Shown: one piece after another, positions 1-7,191 of the stretch | Numbering within the stretch: position 1 is the first letter of the stretch | Layout of the letters: every line of letters starts with the position of its first letter | From: Alphaproteobacteria bacterium | GTDB lineage: Bacteria > Pseudomonadota > Alphaproteobacteria > Rhodobacterales > Rhodobacteraceae | Direction of reading: 5' to 3' | DNA length: 24,441 nt | Assembly (NCBI GenBank): GCA_003695135.1 | Contig: RFIR01000027.1 | Coordinates: 1 to 24,441, forward strand | Made by a program: the position numbers and the translations under genes | Notes under the pieces: model-generated | Databases searched by the model: none | The model's input: the letters and a program-made list of their open reading frames with translations, nothing else | What the model was told of the DNA's origin: nothing

Positions 1-2043
1 CGAGAAGGCATCGTCGAGCGCATCGACCGTGAGAAGCTGCCCCTCACCGTTGATGGTCACGGTGATGGTGGCGGTGTCCTCGACGATGATGTCGGTGGTC
101 GCTTCCAGCATCGCCGTCAGCGAGGTGGTGTCGAGCACCTGCTCGGCGCCGTTGGTGTTGTCGAGGTCGTTGAGATAGGCGAGGTCGGAATTGGCACCGA
201 CGCCGATGGCGTGGATCTCGGCGCCATAGGTGTTGGCGATCGCGGCGACCTCGTCACCATAGTCGGAGCTGTCCTGATAGATGTACTGGCCGTTGGCCCA
301 GCCGATCGCCGGCCGGCCGTCGGAGAGGAAGTACATCTTGTTGATCGCGCCGTCGCCCTGCTGGCTGGCGAACCAGTCGCGCGCCTGCTGCAGCCCGGCC
401 TCGTAATTGGTCCAGCCGCCGCGGGTGATGCCGGTCAGCGTATTGATCAGCGCCGCGTCGTCGAGCGCGAAGGTGCCCAGCGTCTCGGCGTCGATGTTGG
501 TGTAACCCGAGGCCTTGCCCGAGAAGGTGACGATGCCGATGTCGATCTTGGCCGGATCGGCGCCCTGGGCGATCAGGTTCTGCACCGCGGCGATCACCCC
601 GGCGATCTGGGCATCGAGCACGGTGTCCGACAGCCCGTCGCCGTTCACGTCACCCACGCCGGTGCCAACGAAGGTGTCCTGCTGGGTGTTGTTGCCGTTG
701 ACGGTGGAGTTGGAGATGTCGAGCACGAACAAGAGGTTGTGCTTGGGCTGGTCCTGCGCCGCGGCGCGCACCGTGTATTGCAGCTGGAAGCTGTCGGTCT
801 GGCCGTTGTTCAGATCGACGAAGTTGGTGCCGCCATCGAAGGTCAGGTTGCCCTGCGCGTCGATCGTCACCGTGCCGGTGCGCCCGCCGGCTGTGGTCAC
901 GGTGAAGGCCTGGCCGACCGCGCCGACTCCGGCATTGGCCGCACCCAGCGCGTTGACATCGGTCACGGTCATGCCGCCGGGGGCGTCGGTGGTGTCGTTG
1001 ACCAGGATGTTGGCGGCAATGCCTTCGGTCTCGCCGATCGAGTAGGCGTCATCGACCGCGTCGAGGGTGATGGTGACCGGGCCCGGCGGCGGGTTTCCGC
1101 CACCGGAGCCGGCATCGGGATCGGCGGTGATGGTCACGTTGTCGAAGGCGATCTTTTCGCAGCGCGCGGAGATGTCGGAGACGATGCGCAGCTGGAACGA
1201 GGACATGCCGGCCGGCAGGTCATAGGTCAGCCCGTCAAAGCCGCCCTTGTCGATCACCTGGCCGGTCACGCTGCCGGTCAGCGCATTGCCGGTGCCGGTG
1301 AACTGGTCGAGCACGGTGACATTGCCGTCCTGATCGACCAGCTCGATCCGGACCATGTCGCCGTACTGGGTGCCCCACTGCTCGAAGCCGCCGCGGATCA
1401 CCTTGGCGTCGAGGGTGAGCTTGGCGTTGGTATAGCCCGACAGGTCGATGCTGCGGAACGTCATCGTGCCGTCATGATTGCCGTTGGTGACCGCCGAGTT
1501 GTTGGCGCGGTAGAAATCGCTGCTCTCGACATTCGCCGAGTTGGAGAGATCGCCATAATTCCGGCCGTCGAAGGTCTCGGTCATCAACGTCTCGGTGCCC
1601 GCGGTCGGCTGGCTGCTACCGCCGCCGATATCGCCGGTCTTGACGAATTCGAGCTTGTCGATGCGGATGAACTCGTTGCCGTCGCGATAGCCGCGCAGCT
1701 CGAGCGTGTCGCCCTGATTGATCAGGATGTCGTCGAGGGTGAAGGAGGAAAAGCCGCCATTGTTGGAGCCCCACCCGTCATCGTCCTGATCGAGCGTGAT
1801 GGTGCCGACCACGGCGCCGTTGACCACCACCTCGACCGTGCTCTGCCCGTCGAACTCGTCCTGGATCCACAGGGTGACCTGGTAGAGGCCCGAAGCTTCG
1901 TTGAAGCTGGTCGAGGCGGTGCCGCTGTAATCGCAGCCACCCAGCCGGATCAGCTGGCCACCGGAGGCGTTGTCGCCATCGGTGGCATAGAAAGTGTCGA
2001 GAAACAGGCTCTCGGCCTCATAAACAATGACGTTACCGGACAT
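1..2043 (-). CDS. Large modular secreted/surface protein with VWA domain (C-terminus cut by window edge)
   Basis: The first 681 codons are present; the 3' end lies beyond the left edge. The ATG at 2043 follows a good AAGGAG ribosome site. No signal peptide is visible, which fits type I secretion. Modules in order: a carbohydrate-binding-like beta-sandwich (about 1-132, opening with EAES and ASGGQLIRLGG); a jelly-roll-like module (about 150-306); the start of a VCBS/cadherin-like domain (about 328-425, VDDAYS to LQYTV); a VWA domain (about 436-650); then VEDTATITVTING (654-666), which looks like the last strand of the interrupted VCBS domain; then the start of another repeat (DALDDAFS). The VWA metal site is complete: D442-S444-S446, T545 and D575 (FLSDG). 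A DVNGDGLSD calcium loop (465-473) sits inside the VWA domain. Only Cys37 and Cys295 are seen. The likely role is calcium-dependent adhesion or a matrix protein; the ligand is unknown. Confidence 0.85.
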   Translation of the reverse strand, partial: MSGNVIVYEAESLFLDTFYATDGDNASGGQLIRLGGCDYSGTASTSFNEASGLYQVTLWIQDEFDGQSTVEVVVNGAVVGTITLDQDDDGWGSNNGGFSSFTLDDILINQGDTLELRGYRDGNEFIRIDKLEFVKTGDIGGGSSQPTAGTETLMTETFDGRNYGDLSNSANVESSDFYRANNSAVTNGNHDGTMTFRSIDLSGYTNAKLTLDAKVIRGGFEQWGTQYGDMVRIELVDQDGNVTVLDQFTGTGNALTGSVTGQVIDKGGFDGLTYDLPAGMSSFQLRIVSDISARCEKIAFDNVTITADPDAGSGGGNPPPGPVTITLDAVDDAYSIGETEGIAANILVNDTTDAPGGMTVTDVNALGAANAGVGAVGQAFTVTTAGGRTGTVTIDAQGNLTFDGGTNFVDLNNGQTDSFQLQYTVRAAAQDQPKHNLLFVLDISNSTVNGNNTQQDTFVGTGVGDVNGDGLSDTVLDAQIAGVIAAVQNLIAQGADPAKIDIGIVTFSGKASGYTNIDAETLGTFALDDAALINTLTGITRGGWTNYEAGLQQARDWFASQQGDGAINKMYFLSDGRPAIGWANGQYIYQDSSDYGDEVAAIANTYGAEIHAIGVGANSDLAYLNDLDNTNGAEQVLDTTSLTAMLEATTDIIVEDTATITVTINGEGQLLTVDALDDAFS

Positions 2044-2579
2044 TTGCGCTCTCCTTACTCACTCAGTCCCGTGAATGCGCGCGCACGGGGGCTGTACAGG
2101 TCTACAATGGGCCACCGGCGAGGGTGGCGGTCGAGGGCTGTTGTGTTCTTCAGCGGGTCGATCGGCCGGGGGCGTGGTCCTCGATGCGCCCACCCGCATC
2201 GGGTTTGCCCGTCAAATCGTTCATTGAAGCGGCCAGAATGCGGCATGCCGCCACAAGACGGTGTCAACTTTCCGGCAAATTGGGAAAACTGTCCGTAAAC
2301 CGGGAAGCCAGAGTCCCCGCTTCGCGAACCGCGTCGACGGGCCGGATCCGCAAGGCGGCGGTCAGGGACCCGCATTGTTTCGACGCCACACAGGCTCATA
2401 CGCCCGACACCCAATTCACTGCTCCGGTCGCCCACCCCGGATACACACACGAACACCCGGGTCTCCCCGGTACACAGTCTCGCGCGACGGAGAAGCCGGC
2501 TGACATGCCCTTCCGTCTCGCATGAGCAATTGACAGAAGTTTATGGCCAAAAATGGGCCGGTTTTCTCTCTTTTTTGTC

Positions 2580-2595
2580 GCAATTGGTTAATTGC
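2580..2595. promoter_or_regulatory. Inverted repeat, possible operator
   Basis: GCAATT-ggtt-AATTGC is a perfect inverted repeat with 6-bp arms and a 4-nt spacer, in an AT-rich island of otherwise GC-rich DNA. It lies about 540 nt upstream of the VWA gene start and 130 nt downstream of the rhodanese-HigA stop. Its function is unknown; an HTH regulator such as the neighbouring HigA fusion could bind here, but this is inference. Confidence 0.35.
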
Positions 2596-2614
2596 ACAAC
2601 TTGGCCGGGCAAAC

Positions 2615-2630
2615 CGTGACGCATGTCACA
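2615..2630. promoter_or_regulatory. Candidate CRP/FNR-family binding site
   Basis: CGTGA-CGCATG-TCACA matches the CRP consensus TGTGA-N6-TCACA at nine of ten positions. It can equally be read as GTGAC-N4-GTCAC, a layout similar to alphaproteobacterial Dnr/NnrR-type sites. It lies in the long leader of the minus-strand VWA gene. No promoter boxes could be assigned around it. Confidence 0.45.
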
Positions 2631-2728
2631 ATCCGCGATGCGGAGGCGATCAGGGCTGACGGCGCCGGTTCTGCCGCTGGTCGACGTTATCGGCCGGTTT
2701 CGACGCGCGGCCGGGGCAGCCTGGGCCT

Positions 2729-3388
2729 TCACAGGGCCGAGGCGCGCGGGGTGATCTCGCGCCGGATCTGCTCGCCGACCGAATGCTTGGTCCGCTCCAG
2801 ATCGTATTCCAGCTGCAGACGTACCCAGAAATCGCCGGCGGTGCTGAAATACCGCGCCAGCCGCAGGGACATCTCGACGCCCACCGGTGACTTGCCGGCC
2901 AGCACATCGTTGACCCGGCCTTCGAGCAGCCCGGTTGCACGGGCCAGCTGTGCGGCGGAAATGCCAAGCGGTTTCAGATACTCCTCCTGCAGGACCTCAC
3001 CGGGGGTCGGGCACAGGAGCACCGGCTGGGCCTCCGCCTCGCCCGGTGCAACCAGCTGGATCTCGGTGGCGAAACCCGCCGCCTTCCACGCCTCGATGCC
3101 GCCTGCCATGTGGATGACGTCCGCGTGCCCCTCCTTCAGCAGCATCCGGCCCGCCGCCTCGGAGCGTTTGCCGACCGCGCAATGCAGGACGACCTTCTTG
3201 TCGGGAAGGGCAGGAAAGAATTCGGGGTCGAAATTCGACAATGGCAGCAAGAGCGCGCCGGCGATGTGTTCCTTTTCGTATTCGGAGGTCTCGCGGACAT
3301 CGACCAGCACGATCTCGTTGCGGTCCAGCCAATCCTTGACCTGCCTCACATCGACGGCCTGCACGGTTGCATGCGTATTCTCGGGCAC
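2729..3388 (-). CDS. Rhodanese fused to a HigA-type (XRE) DNA-binding domain
   Basis: 219 residues from the GTG at 3388, chosen because AAAGGG lies 9 nt upstream and family similarity starts just after it; an in-frame ATG at 3460 would add 24 residues without similarity. Residues about 8-110 form a rhodanese domain with active-site loop CAVGKR (70-75, catalytic Cys70), a VDVRE strand and the conserved GGIEAW segment. Residues about 127-213 resemble HigA antitoxins: PTPGEVLQEE, then a helix-turn-helix (ISAAQLARATGL...GKSPVGVEMSLRLARYF) and FWVRLQLEYDLE. No HigB toxin gene lies next to it, so this is not an evident toxin-antitoxin pair. With sulfur-oxidation genes nearby, a regulator that carries or senses sulfane sulfur is a reasonable inference, but untested. 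Confidence 0.85.
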   Translation of the reverse strand: MPENTHATVQAVDVRQVKDWLDRNEIVLVDVRETSEYEKEHIAGALLLPLSNFDPEFFPALPDKKVVLHCAVGKRSEAAGRMLLKEGHADVIHMAGGIEAWKAAGFATEIQLVAPGEAEAQPVLLCPTPGEVLQEEYLKPLGISAAQLARATGLLEGRVNDVLAGKSPVGVEMSLRLARYFSTAGDFWVRLQLEYDLERTKHSVGEQIRREITPRASAL

Positions 3389-3478
3389 GGGCACAATCCC
3401 TTTTCGACGGACGGCCCCGCCTGCCGAGGGGCCGGTCCTGATTCGGTTCAGGGATGCCACCGGTGCCCTCGTGGGTCA

Positions 3479-3505
3479 ACGGACCCTGCACGAGGCAGGG
3501 TCCGT
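3479..3505 (-). terminator. Strong hairpin downstream of the RTX gene, putative terminator
   Basis: ACGGACCCTGC (3479-3489), a 5-nt loop, and GCAGGGTCCGT (3495-3505) form a perfect 11-bp stem. It starts 80 nt past the stop codon of the RTX/integrin-like gene and before the rhodanese-HigA start, so it probably ends the upstream transcript. Neither side has a clear T run, so termination efficiency is uncertain. Confidence 0.5.
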
Positions 3506-3584
3506 TCCCCCCAGGTCGATCGAACGCCACCCGCTCGCGACCCGGCCGGATCGTGTAACGATTCGGCCGGGCCGCCGGATGTGC

Positions 3585-6500
3585 TCAGATCACGTTGAAG
3601 TCGGCGGCCGAAAGCGCCAGGCCCGGATCGAGGATCGCGATCAGGCTGGGGCCCGCGCCGCCCACGCCATCGGCGTCATAGCGCAGCTTGCCGGTGACGT
3701 CGTCATAAAGGATGTGATCATTGGCATCGAGCGCAGCGGTCCCGATCACGAAGCTGGTGGGATCGAGCGGCCCGACGCCGAGCCCGAAGGCCGAATCGGC
3801 CAGATCGATAACATCGGTTCCGACGGTGAAGTGCTTGATCTTGTCGCGATCCGCGGTCGCGGTGCTGTCGAGCACGAACTCGTCGGCCCCGGCGCCGCCG
3901 ATCAGCACGTCGCGACCGGCCTGACCGTTGAGGATGTCGTGGCCGCCGCCGCCGACCAGCCGGTCCTTGCCGTCGCCGCCCAGCATGTCGTCGCCGCCGC
4001 CCTTGCCCTTCATGACATCATTGCCGGCCAGGCCGTACATCGTATTGGCGTGTCCGTTGCCGGTCAGCCTGTTGTTGCCCAGCGTGCCGATGACGACGTC
4101 CGGGCCCGTGACCGGGATGAACACGCCGCTGAAGACGTCATAGGTCGAGCCGTCGTCGAAATCGATGAAGTCGATCGCCTTCTTGGCGTTGGAGAGAGTC
4201 GAGTTCAGCGTGATGTTCATCCCCGCCCCGGTGATGACAAGGCCGCCGCCCGCTGGCGTCAGGGTCAGATCGGTGAAGGCGATGCCGCCGGTGACAACGA
4301 GATGGTCGACCGAGCTTGCCGCCGTCGCGCCCTCGTCCTGGATGGCCACCGTGCTGCCAGACGAGACGTAGAAGAAGTCGTGCCCGTCGCCGCCATCATA
4401 CTGGTCGGTGCCGGTGCCGCCATAGAAGCTGTCGGAGCCGTTGTTGCCGACCATGTCGTCATTGCCGGCGCCGCCATAGAGCGTGTCGTCGCCAGTGCCG
4501 GCGATGAAGTTGTCGTCGCCCTGGCCGCCGATCATCACGTCATGGCCGCTGCCGCCGAACAGGTTGTCGTCGCCGCCCGCGCCATCGACGGTGTCATTGC
4601 CACTGCCGCCATAGAGATTGTCGTTGGAATGGCCGTCATCGAAGGCGGCACCGCCCAGCAGCGTGTCGTTGCCCGCCCCGCCATAGGCGAAATCCGCGCC
4701 CACCTCGGTCTTGATCAGGTCGTCGCCGGTGCCGCCATACATGGTGTCGTCGCCGCCGCGGCCCTCGAGCGTGTCGTTGCCGCCCTTGCCGTCCATCAGT
4801 TCGGCCGCGTTGGTGCCGATCAGATGGTCGTCGCCGGCGCCGCCGATCAGCACCGGGCTGATCGTCACGTTCACCGTGCCGGTATCGGTGCCGGTGCCAT
4901 CGCTGACGGTGTAAGTGAAGCTGTCGGCGCCGACATAGCCGGCATTGGCGGTGTAGGTCACTGTGCCGTCGGCATTGAGCACCACCGATCCATGCGCGGC
5001 GGTCCCGACCGCGGTCACGCTCAGCGCATCGCCTTCCAGATCGAGATCGTTGGCCGCCGGATCGAGCGTCACCGGCGTGGTGCCGGTCGTGTTGGCGGTG
5101 TCGTCGATCGCAAACGGCGCCGCATTGCCCGGATCGAGCACGAAATCGGTCAGGTCGAGCTGGGCCAGCGTCATGCCCAGCAGCTGGATCGCGGTGCCGT
5201 CGGCGAAGTTGATGTTCACACCCGCCGCGTTCTCGGTCGCGGTGACGATGCCGAAGGCAGCGTCCTGCAGCGTGAAGCCGGTCAGGTCGATGGTGTCGAT
5301 GCCATCCTCGAAATCGGTGATGATGACGGTGCCGTCACCGGGATTGATGTCGAAGATGTCGGCGCCCAGCCCGCCATGCATGGTGTCGACGCCGCTGCCG
5401 CCGGTGAGCGTGTCGGCCCCGTCATCTCCATAGATGTCGTCATTGCCGCTGCCGCCATAGAGGTCGTCATTGCCGATGCCGCCGATGACCGAATCGTTGC
5501 CCGATCCGCCATCGACGATGTCATCGCCGCCATGGCCGTCGAGTGAATCGTCGCCGAGCTCGCCGAAGATGCCGTCATCGCCTTCCGAGCCGTCGATGGT
5601 GTCGTCGCCGGGCCCGCCGGGGTGGGTGACCAGCCCGCAGGCCTTGGCGATCGCCTCGCGCACAGCGTCCGAGAAGTTGGAGCTGTTGGAGGTGAGCTCG
5701 ATGGTGGCGCCGGTGCCGAGCTGGGTGACGAGATTGTCATAGGTGGGCCGGATCGCCGAGGTGACCGAGAACACCGGGAAGATGCCGGCCGTCAGCAGCG
5801 CGTTGCTCAGATCGGCGATCGAGGGGTAATCCTCGCCGGTGCCCGGCGGGGTGCCGTCGAGAATGGTGTCGAGGTTGTTGGGCCCGGCGCTGGCGAAATC
5901 GCCGGCCTGGTGATAGGCCGAATCGGTCGACAGCATGACGATCTTGAGCGATGTCGACCGCCAGCCGACCTCGGCGGTGCGCAGCGCCACCTGCAAGAGC
6001 GCCTCGAGCTGCGCTTCGGGTGCATCCAGCCCGTTGCGCGTCGACATCGCATTCACAGCGTTGATCACCGCGGTGTTGTCGGTCGTGATCCCCAGATGGG
6101 TCTGATAGACATAGTCGGTCGCCGCGCCGAAGCTGCCCGTCGGCTTGTCGATGAAGGAGGAGACGCCGAAATTGGCGTCCTGCACCATGCCTTCCACCGT
6201 GTTGATCACATTGCCGATCTGACCCTTCAGGATCGGCAGGTCGTCGGTGAAGGAGCCGGAAAGATCTTCCAGGAACAGGAAGTCGATCGCACTGGCGCAG
6301 CTGTCGAAGGACTGGGTTGCAATGCCCGTCGAGTGGCCGCCCGGCCCCGGCCGGCCGGCAGCGCCCGATCCGCCGGCGGTGACCGTCATGAAATCCACCG
6401 GTACCGGCACCGGGCCGAGCGAGGCGACCTTCACGGATGATGCAGAGCTGTCCGCGGCCTCCACCCTGACCGTTTCCCAGGACTCGGTTTCGCCGGGCCC

Positions 6501-6683
6501 CTCATCGGCATCGGCTTCGGCCCCGTCGCTCCCCTCGTCGCGGAACTCGTCCAGATCCCCGGCATCGCGCGATGACAGATCGTCGAGCGCCGAGCCGCCA
6601 TCCCCCTCGCGACGATCCGCGGATTTCAACTCATCGGCGGTGTCGTCGCCCGTGCCGCTCAAGGCAATTCCGTCAAGGCTCAT
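3585..6683 (-). CDS. RTX protein with integrin-beta-like VWA (I) domain
   Basis: 1032 residues. ATG 6683 is preferred because GGGGAG lies about 7 nt upstream; the earlier ATG at 6701 has no ribosome site. An acidic low-complexity N-terminus (1-130) is followed by a VWA domain (132-350) that reads like an integrin beta I domain: DLSGSFTDDL (D140, S142, S144, D147, D148), SFIDKP (D179), LDAPE (D220, P222, E223), STD (D254), DYPS (285-288) and SNSSN. Then come RTX calcium-binding nonapeptides (356-449), a cadherin/VCBS-like domain (519-609), more RTX repeats (611-774 and 856-942) and a serralysin-type C-terminal region ending FNVI, as in type I secretion substrates. The only two cysteines, C129 and C349, flank the VWA domain and could form a disulfide. 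No type I transporter lies in the window. Likely role: secreted calcium-dependent adhesin; ligand unknown. Confidence 0.93.
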   Translation of the reverse strand: MSLDGIALSGTGDDTADELKSADRREGDGGSALDDLSSRDAGDLDEFRDEGSDGAEADADEGPGETESWETVRVEAADSSASSVKVASLGPVPVPVDFMTVTAGGSGAAGRPGPGGHSTGIATQSFDSCASAIDFLFLEDLSGSFTDDLPILKGQIGNVINTVEGMVQDANFGVSSFIDKPTGSFGAATDYVYQTHLGITTDNTAVINAVNAMSTRNGLDAPEAQLEALLQVALRTAEVGWRSTSLKIVMLSTDSAYHQAGDFASAGPNNLDTILDGTPPGTGEDYPSIADLSNALLTAGIFPVFSVTSAIRPTYDNLVTQLGTGATIELTSNSSNFSDAVREAIAKACGLVTHPGGPGDDTIDGSEGDDGIFGELGDDSLDGHGGDDIVDGGSGNDSVIGGIGNDDLYGGSGNDDIYGDDGADTLTGGSGVDTMHGGLGADIFDINPGDGTVIITDFEDGIDTIDLTGFTLQDAAFGIVTATENAAGVNINFADGTAIQLLGMTLAQLDLTDFVLDPGNAAPFAIDDTANTTGTTPVTLDPAANDLDLEGDALSVTAVGTAAHGSVVLNADGTVTYTANAGYVGADSFTYTVSDGTGTDTGTVNVTISPVLIGGAGDDHLIGTNAAELMDGKGGNDTLEGRGGDDTMYGGTGDDLIKTEVGADFAYGGAGNDTLLGGAAFDDGHSNDNLYGGSGNDTVDGAGGDDNLFGGSGHDVMIGGQGDDNFIAGTGDDTLYGGAGNDDMVGNNGSDSFYGGTGTDQYDGGDGHDFFYVSSGSTVAIQDEGATAASSVDHLVVTGGIAFTDLTLTPAGGGLVITGAGMNITLNSTLSNAKKAIDFIDFDDGSTYDVFSGVFIPVTGPDVVIGTLGNNRLTGNGHANTMYGLAGNDVMKGKGGGDDMLGGDGKDRLVGGGGHDILNGQAGRDVLIGGAGADEFVLDSTATADRDKIKHFTVGTDVIDLADSAFGLGVGPLDPTSFVIGTAALDANDHILYDDVTGKLRYDADGVGGAGPSLIAILDPGLALSAADFNVI
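5634..6290 (-). other. Integrin-beta-like I domain within the RTX protein
   Basis: Compared from memory with human integrin beta3: the MIDAS residues D119/S121/S123/E220/D251 correspond to D140/S142/S144/E223/D254. The 31-residue spacing E220-D251 is identical. ADMIDAS D126/D127 correspond to D147/D148. SyMBS D158, D217 and P219 correspond to D179, D220 and P222. The SyMBS Asn is displaced by one position (N217-G218-L219-D220). The disulfide-bonded specificity loop of animal integrins is absent, which shortens the first half of the domain. General bacterial VWA domains lack the LDxPE and FxDKP motifs. Confidence 0.8.
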
Positions 6684-6820
6684 ATCCGTCTCCCCAGTCA
6701 TGCGATGGCCGTATGAATTCCGGATCCGCTGCGGCGCGTAGGACCGAGTCGGGGCCGAAGCCGCGGCGACACTGGCAGGCTTTGCCGCATTTTCGCCATA
6801 AGCAGCCGCTTAGCCGCCGA

Positions 6821-6832
6821 ATTTGCGCAAAT
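6821..6832. promoter_or_regulatory. Perfect palindrome ATTTGCGCAAAT, possible operator
   Basis: A 12-bp perfect palindrome lies about 140 nt upstream of the RTX gene start in the divergent intergenic region. Its position fits a dimeric regulator site for the adhesin gene. No regulator can be named. Confidence 0.35.
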
Positions 6833-7130
6833 GGTTGATGGTTGCGGTTCCGGCGGTGCGGATTCATCAGTCGGGAAGAGTGCCGGATGCAACTGGAGAT
6901 TACGGGACGGGCCTGCCCTGTTCCTGCCGCTCTGTCCCGATGCTCGCCAGACGGGTGGCGAAAGAGGCTGCCGACATTGTGCGCGGTATTCCTCAGCCCC
7001 GATTCGACCCCTGGGCGGCGAATCGGGAGGACGGCACCGGCGCTGAGATCGCATGCAGATTGCCTTGGATGCCCGGCCGGTTCCGGTCCGCGCGCGCGAG
7101 CCGGGCCGCCACTGAGTCAGTGTCAGTTGC

Positions 7131-7149
7131 ATATATCATGATAAAATGA
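7131..7149 (+). promoter_or_regulatory. AT-rich element upstream of mrp
   Basis: The patch ATATATCATGATAAAATGA is conspicuous in GC-rich surroundings and ends about 42 nt before the mrp start, where a promoter would be expected. It shares ATAT and ATGATAA with the candidate sulfide-repressor operators at 9338-9355 and 23471-23488, but the spacing differs by about three bases, so membership in that set is doubtful. Confidence 0.3.
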
Positions 7150-7191
7150 TGAAAGGGAATCGCCCGCGCCGGTGCGGGTCACAGGGATCGG

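Larger units (their letters stand above)
2044..2728. other. 685-nt gene-free stretch between the rhodanese-HigA gene and the VWA gene
   Basis: No convincing gene is present; reading frames across it lack ribosome sites and family resemblance. It should carry the promoter of the VWA gene (minus strand) and the 3' end of the rhodanese-HigA transcript. An AT-rich patch at about 2525-2600 contains the inverted repeat GCAATT-ggtt-AATTGC (2580-2595). A CRP/FNR-like palindrome follows at 2615-2630. A T-rich run (about 2562-2577) follows a weak GGCC...GGCC hairpin on the plus strand, but no plus-strand gene ends there. Confidence 0.6.
6684..7191. other. 508-nt divergent intergenic region between the RTX gene and mrp
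   Basis: No plausible gene is seen; short frames here have no ribosome site or family resemblance. The stretch should carry promoters for the RTX gene (leftward) and mrp (rightward). Visible elements are a perfect 12-bp palindrome at 6821-6832 and an AT-rich patch at 7130-7150, just upstream of mrp. Confidence 0.6.

Noticed and set aside
211..2298. Long plus-strand open frame opposite the VWA gene
   Set aside because: Its Val/Gly/Ala/Asp-rich translation is the antisense of a GC-rich gene with clear domains and a ribosome site on the minus strand.
2530..2535. TTGACA as a plus-strand -35 box
   Set aside because: No -10 box at a normal distance and no plus-strand gene downstream.
2592..5546. 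984-codon plus-strand open frame
   Set aside because: It runs antisense through the rhodanese-HigA and RTX genes; repeat-like peptides (VVAAAALERVVA and similar) are mirror images of the RTX repeats.
3850..5600. Short repeats suggesting a CRISPR array or tandem DNA repeat
   Set aside because: Periodicity is the coding of RTX nonapeptides (GGxGxDxxx) in frame; there are no uniform repeats with unique spacers.
6823..7149. 108-codon plus-strand frame before mrp
   Set aside because: No ribosome site or family resemblance, and two other frames are equally open; it is noise in GC-rich DNA.
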